DNA of 64,000 bases from Nymphaea colorata (taxonomy: Eukaryota; Streptophyta; Magnoliopsida; Nymphaeales; Nymphaeaceae), in assembly GCF_008831285.2 (NCBI RefSeq), contig NC_045145.1:2954723-3018722 (forward strand), read 5' to 3'. The position numbers were made by a program, and so were the translations under genes. The notes beneath the pieces are model-generated. The model was not told the DNA's origin. It ran no database searches and saw only the letters and a program-made list of their open reading frames with translations. Shown here in pieces: positions 48,513 to 60,123 of the stretch. Each line of letters begins with the position of its first letter. Within the stretch, counting starts at the first letter, position 1.

Positions 48513-50079
48513 TACAAAGGCCTAGGAAGGATTTATACGATCAAAAGGATCTGTCAGGTTGATCATAGTGCATCTCCTGTTCATGACTGCTGATTATAAT
48601 TTTTTCTCTAATTTTTAGTTAGACCAACTTGTTAATGGTGCAACAGAGTTGGTTCGCAATTGGGTTGTTGCAGCTAGGCAAGTTCCCCATTCAGGTAACA
48701 TGCCAGGCTGATTGATCGTCTTTCATATTCTGTTACTTGCATTATGGGAGGTTTTTCTATGTTAATAGATGGTATTACCATTTTGTATGATTGCCTACTA
48801 ACCATGACTGTTTCTCATAATATGAATTTTGGTTCATTTTTCTCTTGGTTCTGATATTTCTCTCTTGAAATGAATCCTGCAAAGAAATTATTTATAGCTT
48901 AATATGACCTTTCTGGTTGATAAGAGGGAGAAAATCATGCAGTAAACGGTATCCTAGAACTGATGTGGAAATTCTGCCAGTCAAAATTCCCAGGATGTCA
49001 GAAAAAATGAAATATGGCTAAAGTCAAAATGGAGATCTAAAAAATCAATATGTGCATGGATATTCTTTTTTCAACTTTCTGATTTCAAGGTATTTCATAT
49101 TAAAACGCACATTAAAGAAAGCACATGAACTCAAAAACATTTCTATTTTGTCTGATCTAGTAGAATATTGTGTAAGCAACATCTACTATATGTCCAATGT
49201 TTGCTATTAACCATCTTGAATCAACTAACTATTTTCATCAACTATATCGTCTATCCAGATGATGGCTTTTTGGTCATAGGTTCTAATGTGGGTATTTCAA
49301 AGCTAAGTGTATATGCAACTGATGTACAGACTGATATTTGAAAGTCACAGTACCAATGAGGTTTTTGCCTGGAAAATAAGCAAGCTATTCAGGACCCAAA
49401 GTAACTAGATGACATTGTCCAAGAAGTCACGGGGGAGCGAAATGAGAATTTTGTGCATTTCTTAACGTCTAAGGTTATTGAAACTCATTAAATGTGCATG
49501 TACGCACGTGTGCATGTCTCACAAACCAAACATTGGGAGTTGCAATTGTTGTAAGAGAAGTAAAAAGGAGATCTTATGAATATTAAACGGAAAAGTGCCT
49601 CATCAAGACTTCAATTTTTTTTTACCTGCTTTAGTGCCAACCAGCCCCGTTTACCTCGAGTTGTTTGATGTAATTGACTGCTGCTTTTCAGATCATCGGG
49701 AAGCCAGAGAATCGCTTTTGCAAGCTGAAGCAGTTCCTACACAACAGGATCCTGAGAGATTTAGTTTCTGGGTATGCATTTTTCGTCAACTTCTTGTACC
49801 ATTATGTTCAAGCTAGGCTATTGTGTTGATTGTTTCTCTCCGATTTCTAATAGCTCGTTAACCTATTGAGATTGAGGACTTCGGATAGATTGGAATTTCT
49901 TCGATTGAGAGATACACGGGAGGTATATTCCTTTGTTATTGCGTCTTTTCCATTCTCGTTTGAAACTGATGCAAGTGTTTCTTTTTCCTTTGTCTGAGAA
50001 AAATATGGTGTTGGTGCAGAGGATATCGCGTGCACTCGTACGTATGAAAACTGAAGAACGTGGTTGCCGTGTCCAGTAA
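39310..50079 (+). CDS. LONRF-like protein: TPR + C3HC4 RING + LON substrate-binding domain (probable E3 ubiquitin ligase)
   Basis: Exons: 39310-39384, 39484-39585, 39877-39959, 40166-40250, 40405-40491, 41178-41239, 41380-41573, 41650-41710, 41797-41974, 44447-44485, 44572-44633, 44737-44773, 46335-46384, 47658-47727, 48619-48694, 49692-49771, 49854-49922, 50020-50079. They total 1470 nt (489 aa) with consistent phases. TPR-like helices span about residues 35-160 ([20 protein letters not shown], then [20 protein letters not shown]). The RING is C198-x2-C201, C213, H215, C218, C221, C232-x2-C235. The LON N-terminal domain runs from about 284 ([20 protein letters not shown]) to the C-terminus. 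There is no ATPase or Ser-Lys protease domain, so this is not a LON protease. Family members are thought to act as ubiquitin ligases; the substrate is unknown. The N-terminal start is the first ATG in a good frame. Confidence 0.93.
42286..42832. mobile_element. possible degraded MITE in LONRF intron
   Basis: Weak inverted similarity between the CAAGTGTTTGAAAGAG region near 42296 and, on the other strand, AGCGTGTTTGAAGGC near 42813-42827. The interior is AT-rich with homopurine runs. No target duplication seen. Confidence 0.25.
45704..45840. repeat. imperfect trinucleotide (TAA/CAA/TAG) repeat
   Basis: A run of AATAGT, AACAACAGC and AATAATAAT-type units in the LONRF intron at 44774-46334. Intronic, so not a coding repeat. 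Confidence 0.8.
48450..48512. repeat. (AC)n(AT)n compound microsatellite
   Basis: About 20 AC units pass into about 11 AT units, about 105 bp before the LONRF exon at 48619. Confidence 0.95.
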
Positions 50080-52547
50080 GGAGAAAACGTGTATCCATAA
50101 ACTCCTATGCTCCATTTACTATTAGATCAATTATATTCTCCCTCCCAAGAAAAAAGAGACAAAAATAAACACCCTGCGGCTGTGCCCTTGCCATGCTATT
50201 TCCTGCAAATGAATATTCTTAGAACTTTGCGCCTGTGTGTGTATTGGTTTTGAACTAAACTGAATAAGTTCATTATATAATAATAAATGAACAATAATAA
50301 CATTATTTTTTTGCTCCATCCACCCGGCGGAATTGGAACTATGACCTCCCAGGTGAAGGTCCAGAGTTTGATGACCCAGATGCATTTCAATTGGCATAAT
50401 TTGGCAGGGCTCTGCTTTACCCCAGTTTACCCAACAAGCTAATTGCAATAATGAAAATGACAGCAATTGACGTTAAAAAGTTGAAATGCTCCGAAAGTCC
50501 ATTGGTTGGAATGTTAAAATCGTTCAAGATATGGCTTATTTGACCTCCGAATTAACCAGCATGTCAAGATTGGGGTGAGTGCAGGCTTCAAATAAAAACT
50601 AGACAAGTCGGTAGAAGCTTGGATCCGAACGCAAATTAACCAAGTCCAGCTGGAAATATGCTGGCGGCTGTTGGCTCAACAGAATCACAAAGAAAAGTAC
50701 TGCGAAAAGTTTAAGCTTCTCTTGCAACAACACATAAAGTATTCCTGAATGGTGAGTTAAAGGTATTTCGATCCTTATTTAATCAATTACAAAAGCTTGG
50801 ATTTGTTGCATGTTGATATTGAGGGCTGTGAACAAATACAATACTGCAAAACAGATCCATGTTTTCTAATAAAAAAAACAAGGTGTCTTGATTTGTTTTC
50901 CTTTTAGTTTCTCTTTTTTTTTTTGCCTAAAATAACTCGTCACGAGTTGGGAGGTGCAATATTCAACGTTCTTTTCGAACCCTTTTCTTAAAAAGACCAC
51001 CATCGGTGGACATTGGCAGGCTTTTGATTGGCAAAGCCCACGAGACTCTCTCCACTGAGAAAAACATGCTTCAGCCGGCATTTGATAAGCAGGTGAAATA
51101 TACAAAGGGACATTGGACCTCATCCGTTTCTTTGTCATTAGCTTATTAGTCCACAAAATTAGTCCCCATAATCATTCTTTGCATGTGTCGTTGGTGAACT
51201 GAAACTATAAGCACAGAAACATCACCCCATTCTGCTTAGTCTGTAACAATCGGAAGATTGCATCGAATATGATGAGAATTTTCTTTACCCAGAGGCATTG
51301 GCACAATCAAGAACACCATCAGATCCACAAAGATAACTATGAAACTTAAATAAGAAAGGCACAGTACCGACCAGATCACATGATTTGCTCGACTGGCTGT
51401 GCAGCATCGGGTTATAAATTGAAATCTTTTTTTTTTCCTCATAATTTGCCATGTAGATGCATGGAATTCTACATCGGTGCAAATCTAAAACTGCATTAGA
51501 TTGGGTAGTTCAGATGTATACATCAAAAAAATGTCAAACATTAACATCAAACTGGTTTAAGAACCAATTTTGGGTTATGAAACACGTCGATCATATCCTT
51601 GAGTTTGGAATTTTGAAAATAAAACCTAACATTTTCATTTACAATGTGATTTCACCTCCAAAAACTACACATTTATACGACGAAGGTCACAATGTGGTAC
51701 ACGAAAGTCGGCACAAAAATTACCTCGTGAATCCTATCGAGTCTAAGTATTAACCTTGGGCGCGGAATTTAGTTACATATAAACTTTGAATGATTGCAGC
51801 TGTAGAATTAGATCTCAAAGCCTTCACAAGAGTGGTTCTTATGGTCCACAAATTTAGAGATAAATCCTAGTTAGTTCATTCGGCAGCAGAAATAAACTAC
51901 CAAAATACATTGGTCTTAGATCTGTAGAACTAGAACCCACATATCAAAACATGATCAGATAGAAAATTTCCAGGTTTCACATCATAAAAGGCACGTCCAA
52001 AAGCCTGAATTCTTTCAATAAGAACAAATCTTTGTTCCAGTTGCGGTTGAACAAAATGAAACCATTTTTTGCCTACTGACTCGATAAAAATTTCACCTGC
52101 ATCTCCATTTCCATGTGTTCAACTCTCAAACGGATCAACAAATAATTCATGAAATAGTCGTGGTCTTCCTGATCAACCTACCTCGATTCCCAAAACCAGA
52201 AGAAAGGAAGGATAAAACAATATATTTGTTGAATCTATCAGTCTAGACAAGCAAGTACATCTGATCTAACAGAGAAAGTACTCCAGATCTAGAACACCAA
52301 CGCCAGATTAACAAGTACTCACCACTACTACTTGCACTATTACGATCATAGGCCAGAGACGTGCCAAGATCCGGTAAAAATAAGTCACTAAAAGCACACT
52401 GTTCTTATTTTTGTGCAACCAAATCGGAAAAGAGAAACGACCAGCGATGAGAAAATGAAGAAAAATCCGTTTATCTTTTTACCCATATGGCTTCCCCTTC
52501 ACCTACAAGCCTGTGAAGACCTGGTCGGGCGAACGCCGGTGGGATGT
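50080..52547. other. convergent intergenic region (LONRF and Ole e 1-like 3' ends)
   Basis: Both flanking genes end here. No coding exon is recognisable. Frames at 50131-50466 (-) and 51457-51753 (+) have no family resemblance. Confidence 0.6.
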
Positions 52548-53190
52548 CTAGACTTCAGTCTCGTCGAGCTCGTATTGCTGGACCAGCTGGGCGCACAGGG
52601 CGAGGGGCCTGTCGGCGACGAAGCCCAGGGAGTTGGCGAACCTGGTGCTGGAGGGCATGCCGTTGTTGTGGGTGAGGGCGACGGAAGCGCGCTCACGGCC
52701 GGCCTGCATCACGGCGCAGCCGCGCTGAGGGCTGCTGATCAAGACGGACTCGCAGATCTCGTGCTGGTGGTCGTTGGCCACGGGGATGCGGTACGTCCCC
52801 GTCGCATCCGTCATCCCCTCGGCCTTGTACGTCATGAACCCAGTCGTCCTGCTCCTGCACTCGACCTTAACCTTTGCACCTGCATTTCCATCCCCTCCAT
52901 CAACTCATCACAAAGAGAAGAAACAACCCAAGGAAGAAAAAGAAGCAAAACCAAATAGCAGAAGACAATGGCAGATCCCAAGACAAGAGAAGATAGAGAA
53001 AGAAGCAAGGAGAAGAAGAGAATGGGAGAGATCCAGAACCTGGGATGTAGGTGGTGGCTGGGGTCTCGAATCCGATGCGGCAGGTGTCGCAGTACACGCG
53101 GCCCTGAACCATGAAGTTGTCGGCGCAGTATGCCACCCCAATGACGGAGAGGAGGCAGAGGGAGGCGAGGGCCGCCGCAGTTGGAGCCAT
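52548..53190 (-). CDS. secreted pollen Ole e 1-like protein
   Basis: Two exons on the minus strand: 53190-53040 and 52879-52548, joined at phase 1 (...TTYIP-GAKVKVEC...), 160 aa. N-terminal signal peptide of about 24 residues (ALASLCLLSVIGVAYC core), then VQGRVYCDTCRIGFETP, which carries the Ole e 1 family signature G-x-V-Y-C-D-T-C-R. Six cysteines of the mature protein, in VYCDTC, ECRS, CESV, GCAVM and CAQL, fit the three-disulfide fold. Family members are small extracellular proteins, often in pollen, anthers or elongating tissues, with unclear function; some are allergens. The first in-frame ATG is 53190; a GTG six bases upstream is not used. The leader above it is GA-rich. Confidence 0.93.
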
Positions 53191-53348
53191 TGCCACCGGA
53201 AAAAGACGGAGGAGGAGGAGAGCAGAAGGAAGAAGAATGGGAGACGAAGGATGACTGAAGAGTAAAGTGAAGAAGGTGAGAGGGGTCTTAGGGCAGAGAA
53301 GAGAGAAGAGAGAGAGAGTGTGTCGGTGGGGTCTTTTGATTAGAGCGA

Positions 53349-53375
53349 GGCGGAGGACAGCTCAGCTCCTCCGCC
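53349..53375. repeat. 9-bp inverted repeat upstream of the Ole e 1-like gene
   Basis: GGCGGAGGA and TCCTCCGCC flank a 9-base spacer, about 160 bp upstream of the ATG, at the GC-rich edge of the leader or promoter. Confidence 0.7.
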
Positions 53376-54334
53376 AAAATTTCCGCGTGATTTCCTGCTA
53401 TTTTGGAAAATGACCGATGCGTCCATCGTTAAAACTTTTGTTTTTAAATTAATTTCTATGATGCATTTATTGTGATATTATTATTATTCTTTTTTTCTGT
53501 TAGTTAGAGAGATTTCTAATGGGTGTTAAGTTTTCTTAATGACTGACATAAGATCAAACATTTGTATATAATCTGGTCAGATTTTAATCTAATTGTGTAT
53601 TGTACTTGAATTTAGATTTGATTGTGAAAATAAACATTAAATTTGAATCTTCTTTTAAGGGGTGTTTGGCTATAGTAACTTTTAGTTCTTGTTTAGGAAA
53701 TGACCTTAAGATAAATTCATGAAACACTGTCTAACAACATTTTATGAATATGGATTCATGAAAGAGCAAGGTGTTATTATTGACAAAACAATCTCTTAAA
53801 CCATGTTTCTTTAACTTCATGCATATTTGGAACCAAATCGTCATTTGACCATATATGGATTCGCATATTCGCGATTTTTCAATGTAAAACAAGTGTACAA
53901 CCGGGAATCAGAAATGTAACAGATCTCATTATCTCAAAACTATCAAATGTGGCTTTGTTATATCAGATTAAACATATTTGAACTTAGGCGGATGATGTTA
54001 TATCTATATATTTACATCCCCACACAGCATTATACATTTCCTTAGCAAATGAAAGCTGATTTTTTCTTGCCAAATTAGAACCAACATGAGATTGAATTAT
54101 AAGTCATGTATTTTGACAGCTATTACTAGTAGAATTGTGGGATGCCTTTATCAATAAATACTAAAACAATGAAGATTCTATTTGAAATTATGGTTAAGAT
54201 GAATTCCGCTAAGCAAAGACTTCCGTATTATTAATTTGATTTCTTAAAGAAGAAACCGTGAGGCATTCGACTTACAGCCCTGCCTTGGTCCCCCCATGTG
54301 CTTTTTGCCAACTCTTCACATGTGCTTGCCAGCT

Positions 54335-54346
54335 TCTCTCTCTCTC

Positions 54347-54390
<44 letters not shown>
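54335..54390. repeat. (TC)n(TA)n compound microsatellite
   Basis: A TC run (about 7 units) then about 19 TA units. Confidence 0.95.
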
Positions 54391-54392
<2 letters not shown>

Positions 54393-55164
54393 TTGACAGT
54401 TTCTCTTTTTTTCCACTCCTTCTCTCTCCTCTCTTCATATACATGTATAGGAGATAAAAGTTTGACCATTTTGAGTTCCGTTTTAAACAAAACACATGAC
54501 ACGTGAGAGGCCCGAGAATTCCTCCGTCCAAGCGTAAATGAGAAATCTACAAATTGTATAGACAGATTTTATATATATATATATATGTGTTACCAAGCAG
54601 CTAAAAATAAAAAAATTTATAAAAAAGCACTATAAACCATTGTTGAAGACTTCATATGAATCGTTGATGCACTATAAACTGTCACTAATGCTCTTGTTGC
54701 AACAGCATTTTAACAATATATTTTGAATTTTTTGTCAACCTGCAGTTGGCAGATTTGAGCTCACATGCACATTCATATGAAAATGGGAGTTCAAGTTACA
54801 TGATGGTAAAAATCGCCCTCGTGAGCATTATTGATGGTTGTGCAGCAACAGCTCATGGTATTTTTAACAAAGGCTTATGGTGCTTTTAATGATAGATTTA
54901 TAGTTTTTTAATTATCCAACAACATCTGGCCAATTTGAATCTTCATATATATGTGCGTGTGGACAAGAGAGTGGAGATTATATGAATGTTTTAATTAATA
55001 GTTTAAATAATCTAAAATTTCAACGTTTTAAGTATGGATACAGCGAGCACGGTTGATGGGCCAAAAGCATCAAATTATGAATCAATTGAGCATTTTTTGT
55101 TGTGAAAGTTAAAATTGGACATACCTTTTTTTAATGTTTATTGGGAGGAAACTGCCTTCATCAT

Positions 55165-55350
55165 AAAACCCTCAAGGCCAGAGGCCGAGCCACACCAGTC
55201 CCTCAAGGTTTGTTTATTTTCAATTAATATCTTTAAATATTTTGTCGGATATGCATATAAGTGCCTTTTCAAGTATGAAAATTTATGGAAGATGTTCCTC
55301 CACAAAACTTTTCTGACTCTGCCACTACTCAAGACCATACTCTTGTACCT
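55165..55350. repeat. dispersed-repeat-like fragment
   Basis: On the minus strand, a TGGCAGAGTCAGAAAAGTTT-like start and a GTGTGGCTCGGCCTCTGGCC-like end resemble the 'GGCGGAGCCAG' dispersed repeats seen in many plants. By eye only. Confidence 0.25.
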
Positions 55351-58300
55351 CCAAGGTTCTGGTTTGCTTCGAGATCTTATGATATACCCTTTATCTCAAC
55401 TATAGCACCAGGAGATTTCAAAACTAAGTTTTCCACTTTCACTATATTTATAAACATAAAGTATAACATACACAGATTAATTATGACTTATATATAACAA
55501 CATTTAAAGAAAAAACCGAAAGGGATTTAGCCAGTTATCTTTGATAAAAATCCAATTAAAAAAAAAAAGCATGCGTGTTTATGCCAAAAAAAAAATCAAA
55601 CTCATCGTTCTCTGGAATATTTAAAGGCAATAAAAAGATGAAATACAATTCTCATGATATATAACATTTAATGCTGTTTATAGCATCGGATCATGAACTT
55701 CCAACCCATTTAATAACACATATGCCCATCCAATGCAGTCCCTTAAAGCATAGCTTTTTTTTTTTTTCAATTTCACAAGTTGGGATACCACAATTAAGGG
55801 ACCCCCCTACCCATTATACAGGCTTGATGTAAAAGAAAAGACAGGTCACTTGGTGCTCTGGAAACTTCCTTTGCTTATTTATGAAGTCATCTTTTGGTTT
55901 TTAGGAGACGAAAGGGAAAAAACATTATTTAAATAGATGTTAAAGCGTAAGAAGAGTTTTCATATGTATTGCTGATATTTTTGAAACGCACTCATTTTAA
56001 AGAACACATCAATTTTAACAAATATGGCAAAATGTACAAACTGATCAACTTGAATAAGCATGTCAGAAACTTAATCCAAAGAAAAAGAAACCTCTTTGGG
56101 CTACCTTTATAAATATATATTGCACATCGCTTGTATAATCCTCGAATCATGAACTAAGAACTAGTTGATTATTTGTTACATTTTTTTGTTTGAAATTTTA
56201 GCTATGTTTGTGTTGAATTTGTAAAAGGAGTTACTGTCTGCCTTACACAACAAATACAATGTTTGATTGATGTCAAAACCTTAAGCTCGAGCTAAAATAT
56301 ACATGAAAAGGCGACAAACATGGAAAAAAAAAACTTTTCACCAGCCAATAGAGATATTGAGAAACTAAAAATAAAGAGCAGATGGAAAACATGCACATTG
56401 AGAAAAAAAAAAAACTCAATTTGTATATAAGGTAAACTTAAGGTTTTTATGTAGTATACAAGTGATGAAAACTACCTCCTTTTTTGTTTCAAGACCACCG
56501 TGTCAACTTGAATGTCATACATGTCACTGTTTGCAGTTCAAAGAAGTAGCACCTACAATACTAGACCCCTCATAACACTTATAGCTTCATGGTAAAAAAA
56601 AGTTTACATCGCTTGAGGCATTTAATGCCTTTAATCTTCACGTTCAAGAAAGTTAAGAGGCCACTTTAGGTGGCATAAACCAATAAACTAGTAAGATTGC
56701 TTGAACTTAGTTTGTATAACCTAATAAATATTACCATTATACATGCAAAAATGCAATGTTGAAGTTTACACAATGTGTGTAGATATTTAAAAGAATGCTA
56801 CATTTTTACTCTTTACTGTATCTCACTTGTAAACAAAAAGTTCGGCGGTTTTTGAATTTTCTCACAAAAGTTTGGAGTTAACCGATCCTTTTTCCTCGTT
56901 AAAGACTATCGTTTCGTTGTAATATTGACATCTCAACTCATGTTATGAAATATTTATCTCATTATAATGACGCTAAAACTATCCAGGGAATTTTGCCCCA
57001 TTCTTGATCGAAATGATTGCTTGAAACGTGGCCGTCAATATGTAATCCAATCACATTAATTATCAAAAGTAATTACGAGGTTCACAAGAATAAGATTGGG
57101 AGTTGTTCTATGAGAAAAAACAAGTAGCTAGGATTCTCTAATTTCAAATTTTGGCTCATCCATTTGACTCATACATGTTTGTGACTCTTTAATAGAGAGA
57201 TAAGGGCACCTTATTTCTTAAACAACATATATATATTTGTTCTACCCAACCTTTTATCTTCAAAATAAAGGGACTCTTTTGGCGCTTGAAAGTGTCGCTC
57301 TCACTGCGCTTTAAGTTGCCCATCGGTAACTCCTCGTTTATAGTACAAGAGTTTAAAAAGGTGACTGGTCCCTTGCCAGCCATTTGTGTCAACCCTTGAA
57401 AATAAACAAGATTTTATTTGAATATACAAACCAAAAAGAAAAAAAAAATTGAAGACGACTCACATATATTTTTTTACAAACTTTAGAACGAGAATAACCA
57501 TATTTGCAAAAACTTTTAAACCTAAGAAGATTGGGCAATTAGATGGGCTGGGGTCGATACTCAATGATCAACAAGCTCATTAATACTGTTGGGTTGGTCG
57601 GGTCGAAACGGGTGAAATACGGCCCTAATTAGGCTCCCATTCCGATTAATCTGACATCCCAAAACTCATTTTTTAAATTAAAAAAATGATTTTATTTCCA
57701 ATACATGAGGGTTTGGAAGGCACAAAAACGAGTTTTTCTTTTTTTTTTTGTTTTTTTGGACGAAAACCATTTTCTTAGCATTCCATTGTCTGTCCCATTT
57801 TGTTAATACCGTTATATTTAAATAAATAACTATACATTAAAGATACTTTTTTCTTCAAAATTGATGAAAAAAAGTATCTTATGGGTTGGACATAACTCTT
57901 TAGTTGAGTACCCAGTTAAGAGGCAGGTTGTGGCGCTGTGCTTAGCCACTTATATTGGTTAAGGGCCTACCCAGCCTGGGCCTAATGTCCACCGAAATTA
58001 AGAAACAGAGATAGAGAGAGCGGGAGAGCCGACAAAATGAAAATTCATTTAAAATAAAATATAGGCACACTGATCAACAAAAACAAAAGAATGAGAAAAT
58101 AGTGGCGTAAGCGAAAAATTAGCAAAAAAAAAAAGAAAAAAAAGAAAATGAAGAACAGAAACAAAAACAAGAGGGGGAGAGGGAGGGAGCTAATCAAACA
58201 CGGTAGTCATCTTGCAGCCAATGCAAAGGGCGAGATGGACATCTGTCTTCACTATGCATCAAACCGAGGCAACGCGTATTGCTGTGTTCCTGAACATATG

Positions 58301-59435
58301 ATTATTTAAGACTGACAGACAAATTGCCAACTACTGCTGACCGAAGGTGAAGGTGAAAAGAGAAGAAGCTGCTTAGGGGAAGGAAGGCCAAGGAAAAAAA
58401 AATAAATTTAATGCATTATTGACTCACCTTAGATTTTAATAACTATAGCTAAAGTGATGGGAAGATGAATTTGATTAATTCTGCAAGCTTTATGTGCATT
58501 CATTTTCAAATAATTTAGGCGTGTTTTGTTTGCTTTTTAAAAGTTTATGGGGTGTTTGTTTAGCGTGGACCATAAATATAATGTGATTTGAGATCATTGA
58601 GGATCTTAAATCCGCAGATTTGAGGTCTTATTTCCTTTTAATTCGACTTAAAATACAATGTTTTGGCGATATTTATCTTTTATGCATGCAAGAAATTGAC
58701 AACAAAATCAACAAAATTGTGAAATCATTAAAGATAATTTCATCCAAAATACAAACATTTTTTTTTCGCTTAAAATTCAGAGGAAATAGTAAGAAATTTC
58801 ATTGTCTAAGCAATAAAAGCTATTCAATAGTGCCAAGGAGTACAATTGAACGTCGCCGTCAGTTTATTTCAAATTTCTGGTGGCCCGCCGAGGCCGGCCC
58901 AAGGTTTGCCTTTTTGAGCCTATGTCGGAGTTAGTTGAATCTCACTTCTGAGATCATGTTATTTTCATGTGGCAAACTTCAATCCCACCATCTTTCTCAA
59001 TTTATTTCGCTTTGAGATGAGAAAATCATCTTCATGAGTCGACAGAGCGAAGCGATTCGATTGGAGCTGCTCCTTCAAGAGCATGATGCTTTGTTTTTAA
59101 AATCATTTTAAATATATTTTACGTGATTTTTTTGGTAATTGTTGCTCATATATTTTTCCAAAAGGCTGTTTTTAATATTTTTTTACTGATTCACAACCGA
59201 TTCCATTGAATTGCTGAATCTGCCCTGAATTTTTGCGACATTGTTAGAAATGGCAACCCTTCTTATTCAGATCAAAGTCAAACATAACTATTACAATTAC
59301 CAGAAAACCTCTACGCACTTCGAATCCGAGTCCAGTTTCCTTGCCAACTTTAACTGCGCCGCCATGAGAGAGGGTCACCGAACCGTCGCTCTTTGTTCAA
59401 AAGGACCGATCGGTACGACCTACAAGGACGAAGTC

Positions 59436-59437
<2 letters not shown>

Positions 59438-59469
<32 letters not shown>
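59438..59469 (+). repeat. (CT)n tract in the probable OSCA 5' leader
   Basis: 16 CT units in a GC-richer patch (about 59330-59600) upstream of the OSCA start. CT tracts are common in plant leaders. Placement in the leader is inferred. Confidence 0.8.
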
Positions 59470-59470
<1 letters not shown>

Positions 59471-60123
59471 GCGGGAGCAAAATCGCTCGCATCCACGCCA
59501 AAGACGAAGCTAGCAGTGGCGTGTCTCCTTCGGTTGAATCGCGGACGCGGTCACTCGGTGTTGATCGCCTGCCCCTAGCTTTCGGCCTACGTTATTTCTT
59601 CCGCTTAGAGTCTTATGCTGCGGTTCTTCCTCCCTCGTGTCAGCAGGACATGTGATTCGGTTTATCCTTCTTCCTCGCTAAGATTGCCTTCGTGCTCAAT
59701 AATCTAGCTGGGTCCGAGCTGCCATCTGTTCTTTTGCTCTTTTGGTTGGCGGTTGAGGCATCTAATAGTCAAAACAGATAATCTTGATCGATGCTTCGAT
59801 TGTTTTGGGAAGGCCTTTCATTGGGGAACTCGAATTTAGTCGTTGATTCTTATTAAATTGGAAAAGCTTCTGTACTCTCCAAGCGATAGAGAATATTTTA
59901 TACTTACATCCATAATTATGTGCAGTAATTTTTTTCCATAGATATCACCAGTTGGTGCGCAGAGCACGCCTGAACCTGTTCACATCCCTGTACTTCATGG
60001 TGATTTGATTGCTCAATATCTCCGTTTTTTAGCAGTTTAAGGGAATTCTTGAATGCCCATTTCAAGAAACAGACCGAGTGAGTGATTCAGTTTGGAGGAG
60101 CATTTTAGCTTGCGTATTGAGCA

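Larger units (their letters stand above)
53376..59400. other. intergenic DNA, AT-rich
   Basis: About 6 kb between divergent genes (Ole e 1-like on -, OSCA on +). No coding exon is recognisable on either strand. It holds microsatellites (54335-54390 and a short AT run near 54571-54587), a repeat-like patch near 55165-55350 and many A- or T-rich runs. I see no transposase or reverse transcriptase motif. Confidence 0.6.

Noticed and set aside
49595..49816. A 73-aa frame in the LONRF gene read as a separate small protein
   Set aside because: It overlaps the LONRF exon 49692-49771 in a different reading context, and the rest is intron.
39310..50079. LON protease
   Set aside because: Only the N-terminal LON domain is present, combined with TPR and RING; there is no ATPase or protease domain.
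52413..53265. Plus-strand frames of 163-181 aa
   Set aside because: Antisense shadows of the GC-rich Ole e 1-like exons on the minus strand.
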